The notes beneath the pieces are model-generated. The model was not told the DNA's origin and did no database searches. It worked only from the letters and a program-made list of their open reading frames with translations. Of a stretch of DNA of 64,000 bases, positions 44,333 to 56,387 are shown piece after piece (the first letter of the stretch is position 1; each line of letters starts with the position of its first letter). A program made the translations under genes and the position numbers. Source of the stretch: Cryoendolithus antarcticus (taxonomy: Eukaryota; Ascomycota; Dothideomycetes; Cladosporiales; Cladosporiaceae); NCBI GenBank assembly GCA_002077065.1, contig NAJO01000006.1, positions 558,001-622,000 on the forward strand, written 5' to 3'.

Positions 44333-45850
44333 ATGACCAGCGCGACAGAGAGAGAGCAGAGTCAGAGTGTCTTCGGCGCCGTATCGATGGGGTCGCAAAA
44401 TGGCTTCACGAGCTTCGGCTCTCAGGACGACACCACGCCGAAAGTCGTTATGCCAACGCCGCCTATGATTGCGGAGACGGCCAAGGGTGCTTTTGAGAAA
44501 TGGATCTCGTCGAACGGACAGACGGTCGCACCAGGCACTCGGTCGGTCGGGAAGCCAAATCGGGCGCAATCAATACTTCAGCGATTGTTTGATGATGATC
44601 TGTCCAAGGACATTACGCTTGAGGCCAGCGATGAGAAAGTTTTCACGGCGCACAAATCGATGTACGTATTACTCTCGGTAGACTACTGACGCAGGACCTG
44701 ACAAGTTGAGCACGACAGTATCTTCCAAAGCTCGGACTGGATGAAATCGAAGTGGGAGGCGGAGAAGACACTGAAGCTCGATTGCCCTGCCGATGTGATC
44801 GAGCCTCTTCTGCGCCACGCTTATGGCCTGTATGTCGGATTGCTGCACGATTCGCTGCCAGCTTCAACGTCTGAAGCCACGCAAGGCTCAGACGCAGAGC
44901 AAGACTCCGTAGCGGTCCAGAACATCGAGGCGGTTCAACAGCTGCTCGCTGCCGCGAGTAAAGTGAGTGAAAGCACTCTCCTGGGCACGTTAGCCATACT
45001 GACTGGGTGCACAGTACTGCATGAAGGACTTCACCACAGCTGCAATTCAGCGACTGTTGCAGTTACTCGACTGCTGTGACGACCGCCCCGGGCTGATAGT
45101 TACAGTCGCGAGCAGTATCTACAACAGCGACAGCGACGAGAAGACTCGCCGGCATGCCGCAAAAGCTGTGGTCCGCGTGCTCCAAGATGTTATGAGTGAG
45201 GAGAAGAATGAGGCGACTCTCATGGCAAATGTAAAGCTGGCACGCGATGTGATGTTCTTCGCCGGCCAAAATCTCAAAGCCACCACCGCATCGATGAGAG
45301 CGCCGAAATATGACTTTGGCGCAAGCGTTGCGTCGACGACCGCTCCTTCAAGCGGATCTCCGTTCTCTACTGTGACCAATGCGGTAGCGAAGGCAAAGAA
45401 CGAGACAGCAGCTGGCGGAGTATTCACCTGCCTCCGCCCGAGCCTCTTTCACAGTTGGGCACAGCTGCCAATCATGGCTTCCGGGTCGCCACACCCGCGG
45501 CAGAGCCCGACAGCATGGACTACAGGTTCTCTCCGCGCGAGTGTGTGCCTGGTCCACAATTCGGTCAACTTCAGACCTCTGTCTCATACACCCCACCTGC
45601 ATTCTGGGGCCGCAATGGACCCGTGCTGTTCGGTATCTCGCAGCAAGCCACCTCCGCGCCACCCAAGATTCATAGACACCCTTTGAGCACTGCTCAGCCG
45701 TCCGCAGCGACGATTGCACCGCAGGACACCTATGGGAAGCCGGTGGAGGAGTACTTTGGCGGGATGTCGCAGGCTAGGCTCAAGCGACTCGCTGAGACCG
45801 ATGGAGCGGAGGATACGGAGAATAAGCGGCCAAAGACGGATGGCTTGTAG
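44333..45850 (+). CDS. BTB/POZ-domain protein (C-terminal exon boundary unresolved)
   Basis: Exons 44333-44661, 44719-44962 and 45015 onward join in phase. The BTB fold starts with 'LFDDDLSKDITLEASDEKVFTAHKSIIFQSSDWMKSKW', written here across the first intron (gtacgt...acag), and continues with 'LLRHAYGLYVG'. Helical 'back' segments follow ('YCMKDFTTAAIQRLLQLLD', 'ALKAVVRVLQDVM'-like). The last part must switch frame between about 45250 and 45450 to reach the frame ending at 45850 ('LKRLAETDGAEDTENKRPKTDGL'). That downstream frame is open back through 'YCDQCGSEGKERDSSW', which has a C-x2-C pair, so a further intron ending near 45350 is likely. The tail has a possible nuclear signal. BTB proteins without other domains often act as dimerisers or Cul3 adaptors; the role here is unknown. 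Confidence 0.7.
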
Positions 45851-46175
45851 GATGGTCATGTGAAACTTGAGAAGGAACGTACGTCAGATGACGGCCTGAA
45901 GCCGAGGTTTGGTAAGCCGTCAGTGCCTCTGAAGGAGCTATGGGCAGCTCAGCGCAACAACAGCGACTCTCAGCGCGTCAATGCTCGCATGTTGAGGCCC
46001 TCGGGAGATGTTCGCAGGGCGCCCTGGTCATACAGGTCACTGGGCAGGGGATACGTGCAAGATTGCTGGACTGGGTGACCTGTAGACGACGCCGAGCACG
46101 GAGGAGGGGGCCAGTCTATGCATAGCTCGTGACCCACGCTATCAACGCCTATGTATGGTACAGGTGCAGCATTTC
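45851..46175. other. Convergent spacer between BTB gene and OST1
   Basis: Contains the 3' ends of both genes. No element recognised. Confidence 0.4.
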
Positions 46176-47765
46176 CTACGCCACCTTCCCCTTCTTCCCG
46201 ATTCTCACGTCCAGATTGCCGATCACGTAACTTGCGATGTAGACCACGAACAGGCCCAGCGTGATGATCACTGGCTTTCGGAAGCGCGCCGAGAAAGGAT
46301 ACTCGTACGTGACAATCAGCTCGCGGTCGCGCAGCTCATCAACGAGGTTAATACTCGTGAGCGTTAGCGTCGTGCGGCCGACCGTATCCATGAACGTCCT
46401 GTGGAGCGAGGTAGTATTGGAGATGACCGGGACAGTGGTATCCCAAGTTAGTATTCTGCATTGCAAAGTCAGTACAGACACCAAACTAGCAGCAGCGGAA
46501 TTGACTTACTTGGCACCCTCCGGCAGGATGACCCTCACAACAGCCCTCTCGTACTCCATGCCCTCGCTCAACTTCGGACCCTCAAAGAAAGGCACCTTGA
46601 GCACGAACTCGTCGCTCTTGCCTTTTAGTGCTCTCACCACGGAGCTCAAATCGCTGTTCCAGCCAGTCTTGAAACTGTAGTTCCAGCCGCCGAACATGGG
46701 GTATCTAGGCTTAAGCTCTAGGTTCGCTTCCCTCAGGTTTGACCTGAAACGCGAGGTGGACACGTTGCCGATGTCGTCGATGAAGTACGCATCTTGCGAG
46801 CCTATGGCCAGCGGGTAACGCAACTCTTTGAGAGCAGTGGAAGGTGGGTTGTAGTAAGCGGCTTGCTGGTAGGCCACACGACTGAACTGGTTCTTGAGTG
46901 TTGCGGCACGGTTGGAGAGCCAGTGGCGTTCTTCGAAGGCTGCGTTGCCGCCCCAGTGGCTAATCTCGACATCCCTCTCTAGCAAGCTGGAGTGAGGGAG
47001 CGGATGCGTGTACTCAAACCGGACGTGCGTCTCCTGTGTAGCGCCTGCAGCGACATCGGCGTAGGGACCGTAGGTGTAGGTTGAGCCTTGCTTTTGAGGA
47101 TCGGTTTTGCCTTCGCTGTTGAGGCTGGCGGGTAAGGACGGAGAGTCGGGGACATCGGTGGTGGAGAGTTTCAACTTGGTCTTTTGGTTTGCGGTCGCGT
47201 AGGCTGAGGGTGCATAGGCGGAGAAGGCGTAGTGGAGGTACTGTTTGTCGTTTTGGGACTCTAGCTGGGAGGGTTTCGGGGTGAGGGCGGAGAGGGCGTA
47301 GTACGAAATCGCCAGGGTGATCTGAGCTTTGGGTGCTAGTGCTGTGGGAAAGGTGATCTTGTAGTATTCCGTCGCGCTATAGAGGGTCAGCATTTATCAG
47401 TCTCACCAACAACCGAGCTCTGCGCACCTGTACGGATCAACCTCGACGACCTCCGCCGCGAATGGACCAGTCGTAGCATCCTTCTTGTCCCTCACTTCCA
47501 ATGCGCCGATCCTGGCAATGTCGCCCGCGACGAATGGAATGTAATACTCCGACTGAGCTTTGGCATCGATGTTCTCGACAATGACATTGATCGTCTCACG
47601 CGGGTAGCTCTTATCCAAGTTGATATTCCTCACGAGATTTGTATTGCGGAAGACTTGAGGTGGCTTGAAGGTCGAGGGCAGGATGTTGCGCGACTTGTCT
47701 GTGAGATTCGAGTCTGCCGATGCGGCCGCTATGAGGGCAGCGAAAGCCCATTGGAGTGATCTCAT
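46176..47765 (-). CDS. OST1: Ribophorin I / oligosaccharyltransferase subunit OST1
   Basis: Exons 47428-47765, 46510-47376 and 46176-46455 (introns 51 and 54 nt) give 494 residues. A signal peptide (residues 1-18) is followed by the ribophorin I lumenal domain: 'VFRNTNLVRNINLDKSYPRE', 'ATEYYKITFP', 'THPLPHSSLLERDVEISHWGGN', 'YPMFGGWNYSFKTGW'. One C-terminal membrane helix ('VIITLGLFVVYIASYVIG') precedes a short basic tail. It is an ER membrane subunit of the OST complex for N-glycosylation of nascent proteins. It is transcribed divergently from the pseudouridine enzyme gene about 280 bases away. Confidence 0.95.
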
Positions 47766-48046
47766 ATTGACGGCATGTGTGGGCTAAGCTGCCATGTGTG
47801 CTTCCAACGCTGTCTAGTCGTTGAAGGTGTCCTTCGGGGATGTCGGCGGAAGAGTCCCGAAGCGACTTCACTCACATGTGCTCTATGGAGACCGAGTAAC
47901 ATGAGAAGACATGTAGTATTCTACATTTGCCACCAATCCTTGAGTCGCAGTAGTCCCCAACAGCTATTTAATATGGAGCGGTGATTCACCTTCTTCGACG
48001 CCCTCACAAAGCTGCCATTGACGCGCTCGTGGTGACAGTCATTGAG

Positions 48047-50550
48047 ATGCTACCTCCGAGATGTCTATTCCGGTCGAACGCTTCAAGGCACGCCACGCAG
48101 AGCCACTTGCGATTCGGAGTGCAGAGGAGAGCTATCGCACTAAATTCACGGCTGTTCAAAATCTCTGAAGAAGTGCGGCAAGCCCTTCATGAGAGGCGTC
48201 CTGTTGTTGCTTTGGAGACTACTATTTACACTCATGGCTGGCCTTATCCGGACAATCTGGCACTTGCCTCGCGTCTCGAGTCCGTCGTGCGACTTCATGG
48301 CGGCGTACCTGCTACCATCGGTATCCTGGAAGGTGTAGCACATGTCGGACTCGCTGCGGACGAGCTGATGCGGCTTGCGTCGAGTAAGCATGCTCTCAAG
48401 ATCTCACGCCGGGACCTGGGCTTCGCACTTGGCCTCAAGGATGCCGAAGGGAACTCCTTCAATGGCGGCACCACGATCGCTGGCACGATGGTGCTCGCCC
48501 ATCTTGCTGGCATCAAGGTCTTTACCACTGGCGGACTGGGTGGCGTGCATCGCGGCGCTGAGCAGACGATGGACATCAGTGCAGATCTCACCGAGCTTGG
48601 TCGAACGCCTGTAGCTGTGATCAGCTCCGGGTGCAAGTCCTTTCTTGATATTCCACGCACGATTGAGTACCTCGAAACGCAGGGTGTGGCCGTGGCAACG
48701 TTCGCAGATGGTCGCAAAGGCAATGTCCACTTCCCTGCCTTCTACAGTCGCGATAGCGAGGTGGAGTCGCCGAAGGTACTGCAGGATGCTCAGGAAGCGG
48801 CAAGTGTCATTCACGCTCACTCGATGCTGGGTCTGCAGTCTGGTCTGCACTTTGCCAATCCTGTACCACTCGAGCATGAGATCCCTTTCGCGGAGATGGA
48901 AGTCGCGATTGCGCAAGCAAATGCGGAGGGAATCAATGCTGGGGCTACAGGTGCTGCCATCACGCCTTTCATACTTGATAAGATCAAGCAGCTCACTGGG
49001 AGCCGCAGCCTGACAGCGAACAAGGCATTGGTCGAGTCAAATGTAGTCATGGGCGCGAAAGTTGCCAAAGCGTTGGTCGAACTGCAAAAACATGATGATC
49101 TGGGCCCTCAGTAAGTTACAGCAGATGCTTGATGCAACATCAACATGCTTACAGCACAGGTCGAAGACTTGACCTGCCAAGTCAGCGCATAGTGTCACTT
49201 CGGCCGCATGATCCGCAGTCGAGGCAGCCGTTTAATGAGAAGACGAGTGTCGTTTTGACCAATTCGACTTCGACGCAAGTATCTCCGGTCGACCAGAACG
49301 AACCTCTCGTGGCTACGCATAACGCGAACGTCTTTGTAGCAGGCACACTCGCTCTAGACTATGCGTGTAATCACAAGCCACGATCTGGCAGTACCTCCAC
49401 TGGCTTGGAAATGCACACGTCAAACCCAGCTCAAATCTCGCAATCACTAGGTGGAGTTGGTCACAATGTCGCTCGAGCAGCACATCTGATGGGTGCTGGA
49501 GTACAGTTCTGCAGCGCTGTCGGAGATGACTTGAGTGGTCGAGCAGCTCTTGCGGCGCTGAACGATGAGGGACTGAGCAGCGAAGCGGTGGAGTCTGTGG
49601 CAGCGGACTCGGGCAAACGCACAGCACAGTATGTTGCAGTCAACGAGCAAAGCAGAGACCTCGCGATTGCTGTGGCCGACATGGCTATACTTGATACGCC
49701 ACGGAAGGGTGAGCCGGACACGATAGGTACTGCGTTTAATGACAACTGGCTGCCACGACTACGCGAAGCACGCCCGTCACATCTCGTGCTCGATGCGAAT
49801 TGGCCGCCGACATATCTGGCTCGCTGGCTCAAAGCAGGCTCTGAGATCAATGCCCACATAACATTCGAGCCGGTCAGCAACGCCAAATCTGCCATCCCGT
49901 TCCAGCTCCCGTCAAAGTCACCGCTATCAGTCTTCCCCAAGTCCACTATCAGGCTCATCACCCCGAATGCCACCGAGCTGGCAGCTATGTACACCGCTGC
50001 CCGTGCTGGAAGCTTCTTCGACCGTGCCGACTGGTGGGCTGTGATCGATGCACTGGGCATACCATCAAGCGGCGCAAGGACAGCAATGTCACTCGCTACT
50101 TCGCCTGCGCTGGTCGATCAGGGAATACCGCAGCAGAGCGTGCAGCTTCTGCCGTTCTTCCCAAGTATCTGCACAAAGCTCGGCGCGCGTGGCGTACTGG
50201 TCACGCAGATTCTGCCTGCGAACGACGCACGACTATCGAGCGCAGATCACGCGCCATACATTCTCTCACGCTGCAACAACGACACGGAGGACTCGCTCGG
50301 AGTGGGTGGCGTGTACATGCGGCTCTTCCCCGCTGTTGAAGAGGTCGCAGAAGAGGATGTGGTCAGTGTGAATGGCGTGGGCGATACGTTCTGTGGGGTG
50401 CTTGTCGCTGGGCTGTCGAAGGCAAAGCAGGAAGGGAGGGAGGGGAGAGTGGAAGAGTGGATTGATGTTGCGCAGAGAGCTGCGGTGTTGACATTGAAGA
50501 GCGAGCAGGCTGTTAGTCCTGGTTTGGGGACGCTGAGGATGTTGATGTAG
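48047..50550 (+). CDS. Bifunctional pseudouridine-5'-phosphate glycosidase / PfkB-type pseudouridine kinase
   Basis: Exon 1 runs from 48047 (or from an upstream in-frame ATG at 47981) to 49110 and exon 2 from 49155 to 50550. The 44-nt intron has gtaagt and ttacag borders; the closer cacag acceptor would give an immediate stop. From 48047 the protein is 819 residues. The first 40 residues are Arg-rich without acids ('MLPPRCLFRSNASRHATQS'), which suggests mitochondrial import. The PsuG domain has 'VVALETTIYTHGWPYPDN', 'LKISRRDLGFALG', 'FTTGGLGGVHRG' and 'ISSGCKSFLDIPRTIEYLET'. The PfkB domain has 'FVAGTLALDYAC', 'QSLGGVGHNVARAAHLMG' and the catalytic 'VNGVGDTFCG'. Together they would phosphorylate pseudouridine and split the product to uracil and ribose 5-phosphate. 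The fused form is known in several fungi and other eukaryotes. Confidence 0.93.
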
Positions 50551-51435
50551 ACTTGACAGAGAGGCTATCGATTGAGACACCAGGCTTCTTGCCACTTTTG
50601 AGGAACCGCCACCATATTTGCAACGAATGCGGCGTCGACGTGTAGGAGGTGAGCCTTCTCGAGCCAAGATGGTCATGTCTTACACCCGGCAACAATACAC
50701 CACTTCCCGGAGATGATCCGGTTTTACACGATGCCGGACTAGGAAGGTGGTATTTCTGGAGACGCGTACCTTCACAATCGCCGCTTGGTAGGGCTATCGG
50801 CAGATTGTCACCGGCCACCTTCATCCCAAAGTACTCCAAAAGTCGACCGGATATTGTCGATGTAATCACGATTTCCATCGTCAATGGTAGTCATGAAGCA
50901 TTGCCAAGCTTATGTCAAGCTTCGCCCAAGCTTTCCGAGATATGCAAAACGCTATTGCCAACGGCTCTCTTGACAATGCCAGTCTTCCGATAACCGCGCT
51001 TAGCGCAGCTACACTAGACTTTTTGTGCCGTCAAGGTCCGGCGCACGATGCGCCGCGTTGGCTGGATCCCAGCTGCCTTCCCAGACGGGCGTATTTCCGG
51101 GTTGATTTGCATGATAGGCCAATAGCTTCGTTGCGGGCAATCTACTTGAGATATCGCAGCCACGCGACGTCAACGTGCATCGTGAAAGTAATGCGCTAGC
51201 GATGCAGCGCGGTAGTGGAGTGCCCAGCTGGTGACACCGGCCGTGGTTCAACAAGCGACCCCACCTCCAGCTGTAAGTCTTGCGACTACCCACGTCTTCT
51301 TGATCATCCTTCGCTGGCTGACCAGCATCCGGGAAGCTTTAGAATCACTCCTGAGATCTCCCTGGGCGCCCAACAGTCAGGAAGATTTGACCGTCACTCA
51401 CGATTGCGAACGCCTTTGCGAATCATATCTCAGCC
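50551..51435. other. Intergenic region upstream of the OPT transporter, nothing recognised
   Basis: About 885 bases with only short overlapping frames (up to 156 codons, no motif). It should hold the OPT promoter. Confidence 0.4.
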
Positions 51436-54400
51436 ATGGCTACCTCGCGACCTGGCTTCGCCCGCAAGGACACAGAGGGCATACCGTTCAGCGACATGCC
51501 CTCGTCTTCGAAGTCGCAAGGCTATGAATTCCAGGATCGCGGCGCCAAAGATGGCACAAACGTCGGGATCACCGAGGAGGGCTCAGATGACAAGAAGTAC
51601 GATGACATTGGCAATGAGCTTCCGAACTACGCCGACGATGAGGAAGGGCACTTCACCAAGCCTGTCGAGACGGCGCAGGACTTGACGACGCAGGTTCTTC
51701 ACGTGGATGACGATCCTTCGCTGTCGCCTTACACCTTCCGGGTGTTCTTCCTTGGTACTGGACTGTCTATCTTTGGCTCTGTGCTTCAAGAGATCTTCTA
51801 CTTCAAGCCGCGTAAGCACGAGGGATCATTCTCGTCTCCATTAGGTTTCTGACAGTCATCATAGAGACCATATTTGTATCCGTTGTGTTTCTCACTGTGA
51901 TAGCTTACGTCCTCGGCGAGTTTATGGCCTTCGCGATCCCCTCCAAGGGCTTCTTCAGGCATCTCAACCCGGGACCGTTCAATCAGAAGGAGCATGCAGC
52001 GATTGCAATCATGGCATCCGCCGCGGCGCAGACTGCGACGTCTACCGAGGCTCTCGCTGCGCAACAGCTGTTCTATGGCGGGTACCCAAGCAAGACAGCT
52101 GGAATCTTCGTTACTCTGTCTTCGCAATTGATCGGGTTTGGTATCGCTGGTCTCCTTCGCGACGTTTTGATCTATCCGACTAAGATGCTTTGGCCGATCA
52201 CTCTGCCTACAGCGACTTTGCTAGAGACCTTGCACCGTGATAAACACGAGACAAAGCGACGATTGAAGGTGTTCTACATCGTCTTCGGTCTGATCTTTGT
52301 CTGGGAAGTGTTGCCAGAGTATATGTTCACGGTCCTGACAGGAGTGTCTGTCTTTTGCTTGGCGAAGCAGGACAATCTAGTGTTCACGAATCTTTTCGGC
52401 GGCGCTTCTGGCAATGAGGGACTCGGCTTCCTGTCCGTCTGCTTCGACTGGAATTACATCGCGGGCCTTTGGTCTCCCCTTTGGTACCCTTGGCAATCCA
52501 CTGTCAATCAAGGATTGGGTCCGTTCTCGGTCGATTCCACCTCAAAGTTTCCCATGAGCTGACCTAGGTTTCAGGTCTCATCGGCTGCTACTGTTTGTTC
52601 ATGGGAGTGTACTACAGTAATACGTGGCGATCGCAAGATTTCCCGTTCTTGTCGCAGTTCCTGTACAACGGCACCAGCAACTCGACAAACTACGTGGTTT
52701 ACAACCAGACCTTGATCCTCAATGATCAACTCGAAATCGACCAAGCTAAACTAGCCGGCGAAAGTCTGCCATATTTGACAGGAACTTATGTGAGGATCCT
52801 CAACGCCAAGCCTTCGCCGTGAGTGTGACTGACTTCACAGATTTCATACTTGATTACTTCAAACGCTGGGTTGACAGCTACATTCACACACATGCTTCTC
52901 TGGAACTGGGATGATATCAAGACTGGCTGGACATGGGCATCGCCAGCCAACATGAAGAGGCTCTTCAGCGGGACCGGCGGCAAGTTTTGGCAGAAAACGG
53001 AGTCAACTGAAGACAGGATGGCACGCAAGCTCGCCGATCCAGCAATCGACCCGCACTACAAACTGATGCTTCGCAACGGCTACGAGGAGACTCCGATGTG
53101 GTGGTGGGGTGCTGTGCTGGCGGCTAGCTTCGTTGTGGGGCTGGTCTGTCTTTACGTTATGAAGTCGACCTTGCCTTGGTAAGTCCACGTGCATGACGGT
53201 CAGACACGATCTATCAGCTGACTGACGATCTAGGTGGGGCTTCGTGGTGGCTACGCTGCTGACTACGGTGTTCATGCTGTTTTTCGGCGCTCAGATGGGT
53301 AAAACACCTCCCCCATAGGCCCCGAATGATTCCTAAAGCTCTAGCTAACCCCCCGGCAGGCATTACAGGCTTTCAGTTCAATATTCAGCCTAGTATTGAC
53401 TCGCTGCTTGCTTCATTTGAAGTGCTGTATCGCTGACCAAGTTGCAGTCTGTCAAATGCTGGCTGGGTACATGTTTCCCGGACGTCCACTCGCAAACTTC
53501 TACTTGTACACCTCTCTACATCTACCCTACGAAACTACAATACTGACAGACACTACAGTACTTGCTACACTTACAATGCCCTCCAGCAGGGCCAGCTTTT
53601 GGCCAAAGATATCAAGTTGGCACAATATGTACATTTACCGCCCAAATGTACTTTCATGGTGCAAGTCGGGGGCGCAGCGATAGGAGCACTGTTCAACTGG
53701 GTCATGATGGCGCGTATTACTTGCGGATCAGGCGTCTAATGTGACTAACGGACGTGTAGGTTCAAATCGTTCAAAATCAGGCTCCCCTGCTGCTCGATAT
53801 TCAAGGGAGCAACATCTGGTCCGGACAGAATATTCAACAATTCAATACCCTCGCTATAGCGTGGTCTATGGCGAAGGATATGTTCTCTGTTGGCGCAAGG
53901 TATCAATGGGTAAACAGTCACCGTCGATTGGAGGTCCGAAAATTTTGCTAATAATTTTGCAGGTGACCCTAGCTTTTCTGATCGGCTTCCTCGTCCCACT
54001 ACCTTTCTACATCGGTCATAAGCTCACAGGCTGGAGAGGCTTCAGCTATATCAACTGCTCTATCATCCGTAAGTGGAATCACCTCGCTGCCGTAAACTGC
54101 CGGGTAGCACACGTCAGCCCAACAGTCAGCCCTGCTACGACGAAACCTCTGCGGCCAGGAGGGCACTTCTCACTATGAGACAAGGCTAACTGATATCTAG
54201 TCTGGTTCATGGGAAACCTGTTCGTTGGGTATGTGCACTTCCCATCACTCTTAAACAGAACTCCCGCGCTAACACCCACTTCAGCATCAACTCCTCAATC
54301 CTGATGTTCTTCGTGATAGCTGCATTCTCGCAGTTCTACCTACGCAAGTACAAGCCGGATCTGTTCATCAAGGTATGCCGTCTCGACGTTTGTCAAACAT

Positions 54401-54607
54401 CCTCGTCTACGCTGATCAAATCGTCAGTACAACTACATTGTGGCCGCAGCACTCGACGGCGGTACGCAAGTACTCGTCTTCATCCTCACGTTCGCAGTCG
54501 CTGGTGGATCAGGCAAGGCTGTGCCGTTCCCGACATGGGCTGGCAATCCGGACAGCGATCTTCACAACATCGATTACTGCATGGTCAACCCAGCGAACGA
54601 CGGGTAA
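51436..54607 (+). CDS. OPT-family oligopeptide transporter (many introns)
   Basis: Well-fitting exons: 51436-51811, 51865-52518, 52575-52789, 52841-53178, 53234-53298, then smaller exons from 53360 to a stop at 54605-54607. Further exons carry 'CQMLAGYMFPGRPLANFY', 'CYTYNALQQGQLLAKDIKLAQY', 'GGAAIGALFNWVMM', 'LLLDIQGSNIWSGQN', 'GWRGFSYINCSII', 'LWFMGNLFVGINSSILMFF' and 'AALDGGTQVLVFILTFAVAG'. These match OPT transporters throughout, with about 14-16 membrane segments and a hydrophilic acidic N-terminus of about 100 residues. It is a proton-coupled importer of small peptides (or glutathione-like or metal-chelate substrates) at the plasma membrane. The join near 53690-53760 lacks a good GT donor in the frame that keeps 'WVMM'. 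Boundaries beyond 53360 are approximate. Confidence 0.88.
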
Positions 54608-55173
54608 CTGCTACTATACGCTACGAGTGTTGAATGGAGCGAATGCTTGTCCATCAGATCGAAAGGCCTGTGTTCTATACATCTGGCAGGGGATTCATCC
54701 TCACTGTCCTCTAGCATCTTCTACACCACAGGCACTATGCTCGAGGTTTGGCCGAATCTAAGTCCTAATAACGCCTTGTGCGATCTCCGCTCGGCTGTCT
54801 AATTCATTGTAGCCGGTTTCTCGCTAGCTAAGTTAGAAGCTGAGTCTCATGTTCGAAGCAGGTTGTCATCTGTCCCCAGATCCTGTAACATTGAGGTGTT
54901 GTCGGCGAACTCATATGCGCCTTAACCACAGGTGCATGAGGTGCTTTTCAAATGATCCGTCAACGCTACAACACCCTAGCAATATATCCTACAACTTGCC
55001 AGCAAATGTCCTATAGTATACATATAGTCGTTGCAGTATCGTCGTTGGAAGTAAGAATACAGCATGTATTCTACGCGTCCTACGTCACTGCCTCAAACAG
55101 GTCGGGCAACAATTTTGCCTTCAATCTTCGCTTCAACACTATCACCCTGTTGTCGGCAGCAATTACGTATCCC
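54608..55173. other. Intergenic spacer, nothing recognised
   Basis: Between tandem plus-strand genes. The frame before the UsgS start is open from 54952, but that leader shows no conservation-like features. Confidence 0.4.
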
Positions 55174-56387
55174 ATGAGCCACTTCGAGCCCAATGCAATT
55201 CTTCGGGGCGCTCAGCTCACTGTCGTGGGCGCCCTGCGAGCATTGCAAAATCCCTCGATCTTCACGAATGAGCACTACAAACAAGCAGCCTTGGCAGTGC
55301 TCGCAGGCATAGTCATTCGTCTCGTCGTGGCAATCCCAGTCAGCGCTTCCGAATCAGCTGGCTAGAGTGCATATCATTGACCACTTTTCAGACCGTCGGC
55401 ATCCGGCTTTTCCTGCGATTCATTGGTCTGTTCACAGACTTGGAGCATTCGCAATGGGACGAAGATGTCATCGAAGTCACAACTTTCATCGAGCACTCCG
55501 TTCTTCAAGTGCCCTTCTTCCTGATGACTCTGATGCGCTACATCACCCCAACTCTGGACAACATGTTCATGGACTCCCTCGCCTGGGTGGACAAAACCTA
55601 CGCTCAGAAGCACGCTGCTGAGAATCCGGATCATCTCAGAGCTATGTACTATCCGAATCTGAAGCAGTATTCGACGCATGGTCCCGCAGCGAAGAAGCGG
55701 GAGCCGAAAGACGCAGTGCTGGCTGTGGGGATGAAGTTTGGGAGAAAGGCAGCTCTGAGCCTGGCAGTGTACCTACTATCTTTGCTACCGCATGTCGGGA
55801 GATTCGTGCTGCCGGCAGCCAGTTTCTATACGTTCAATAAGGCTGTTGGATGGCAGCCGGCGTTGGTCGTGTTTGGAAGTGGGATCTTCTTGCCCAAGAG
55901 GTATCTGGTCATGTTTTTGCAGAGCTACTTTTCGAGTCGGACATTGATGAGGGAACTTGTAAGTGATGCTGTGGAATTCAGAACTTGAAGATCATACTGA
56001 TCAATCGTCTAGCTTGAGCCATACTTCTCCCGAATGCAGTACACACCTGCGCAGCGTAAGACCTGGTTCTCAGATCGATCTGGAGTGCTCTACGGCTTCG
56101 CCTTCGCGTTCTTCGTCTTCTTGAAGATTCCATTGCTGGGCGTGCTCATCTACGGTATCGCAGAGGCATCGACAGCTTATCTTATCACGAAGATCACAGA
56201 ACCGCCCCCTACACCTGCTGACAAGGAGGAGTTCAAGAAGCGGGATGTGAGATGGGAGAACAAGCATGAGTTTCTTAATCTACCGCTGGAGAAGCTGGAC
56301 ATTCTTCACAAGCACGACAGGAAGTCTTCCGTTGGCGAGACAAACCCAGTGGCGACTAGTATGCCAAAGGGTCGGCAGTATACATGA
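55174..56387 (+). CDS. UsgS-family membrane protein
   Basis: Exons 55174-55338, 55392-55958 and 56013-56387 join exactly in phase (introns 53 and 54 nt) and give 368 residues. The start 'MSHFEPNAILRGAQLTVVGALRALQNP' is characteristic of fungal proteins annotated as transmembrane protein UsgS, as are 'VLQVPFFLMTLMRYITPTLDNMF', 'YYPNLKQYSTHG', 'VGRFVLPAASFYTFNKAVG', 'YLVMFLQSYFSSRTLMREL/LEPYFSRM' and 'PLLGVLIYGIAEASTAYLITKITEPPP'. Four or more hydrophobic segments are present. The molecular function is unknown; the family is broadly conserved in filamentous ascomycetes. Confidence 0.9.
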
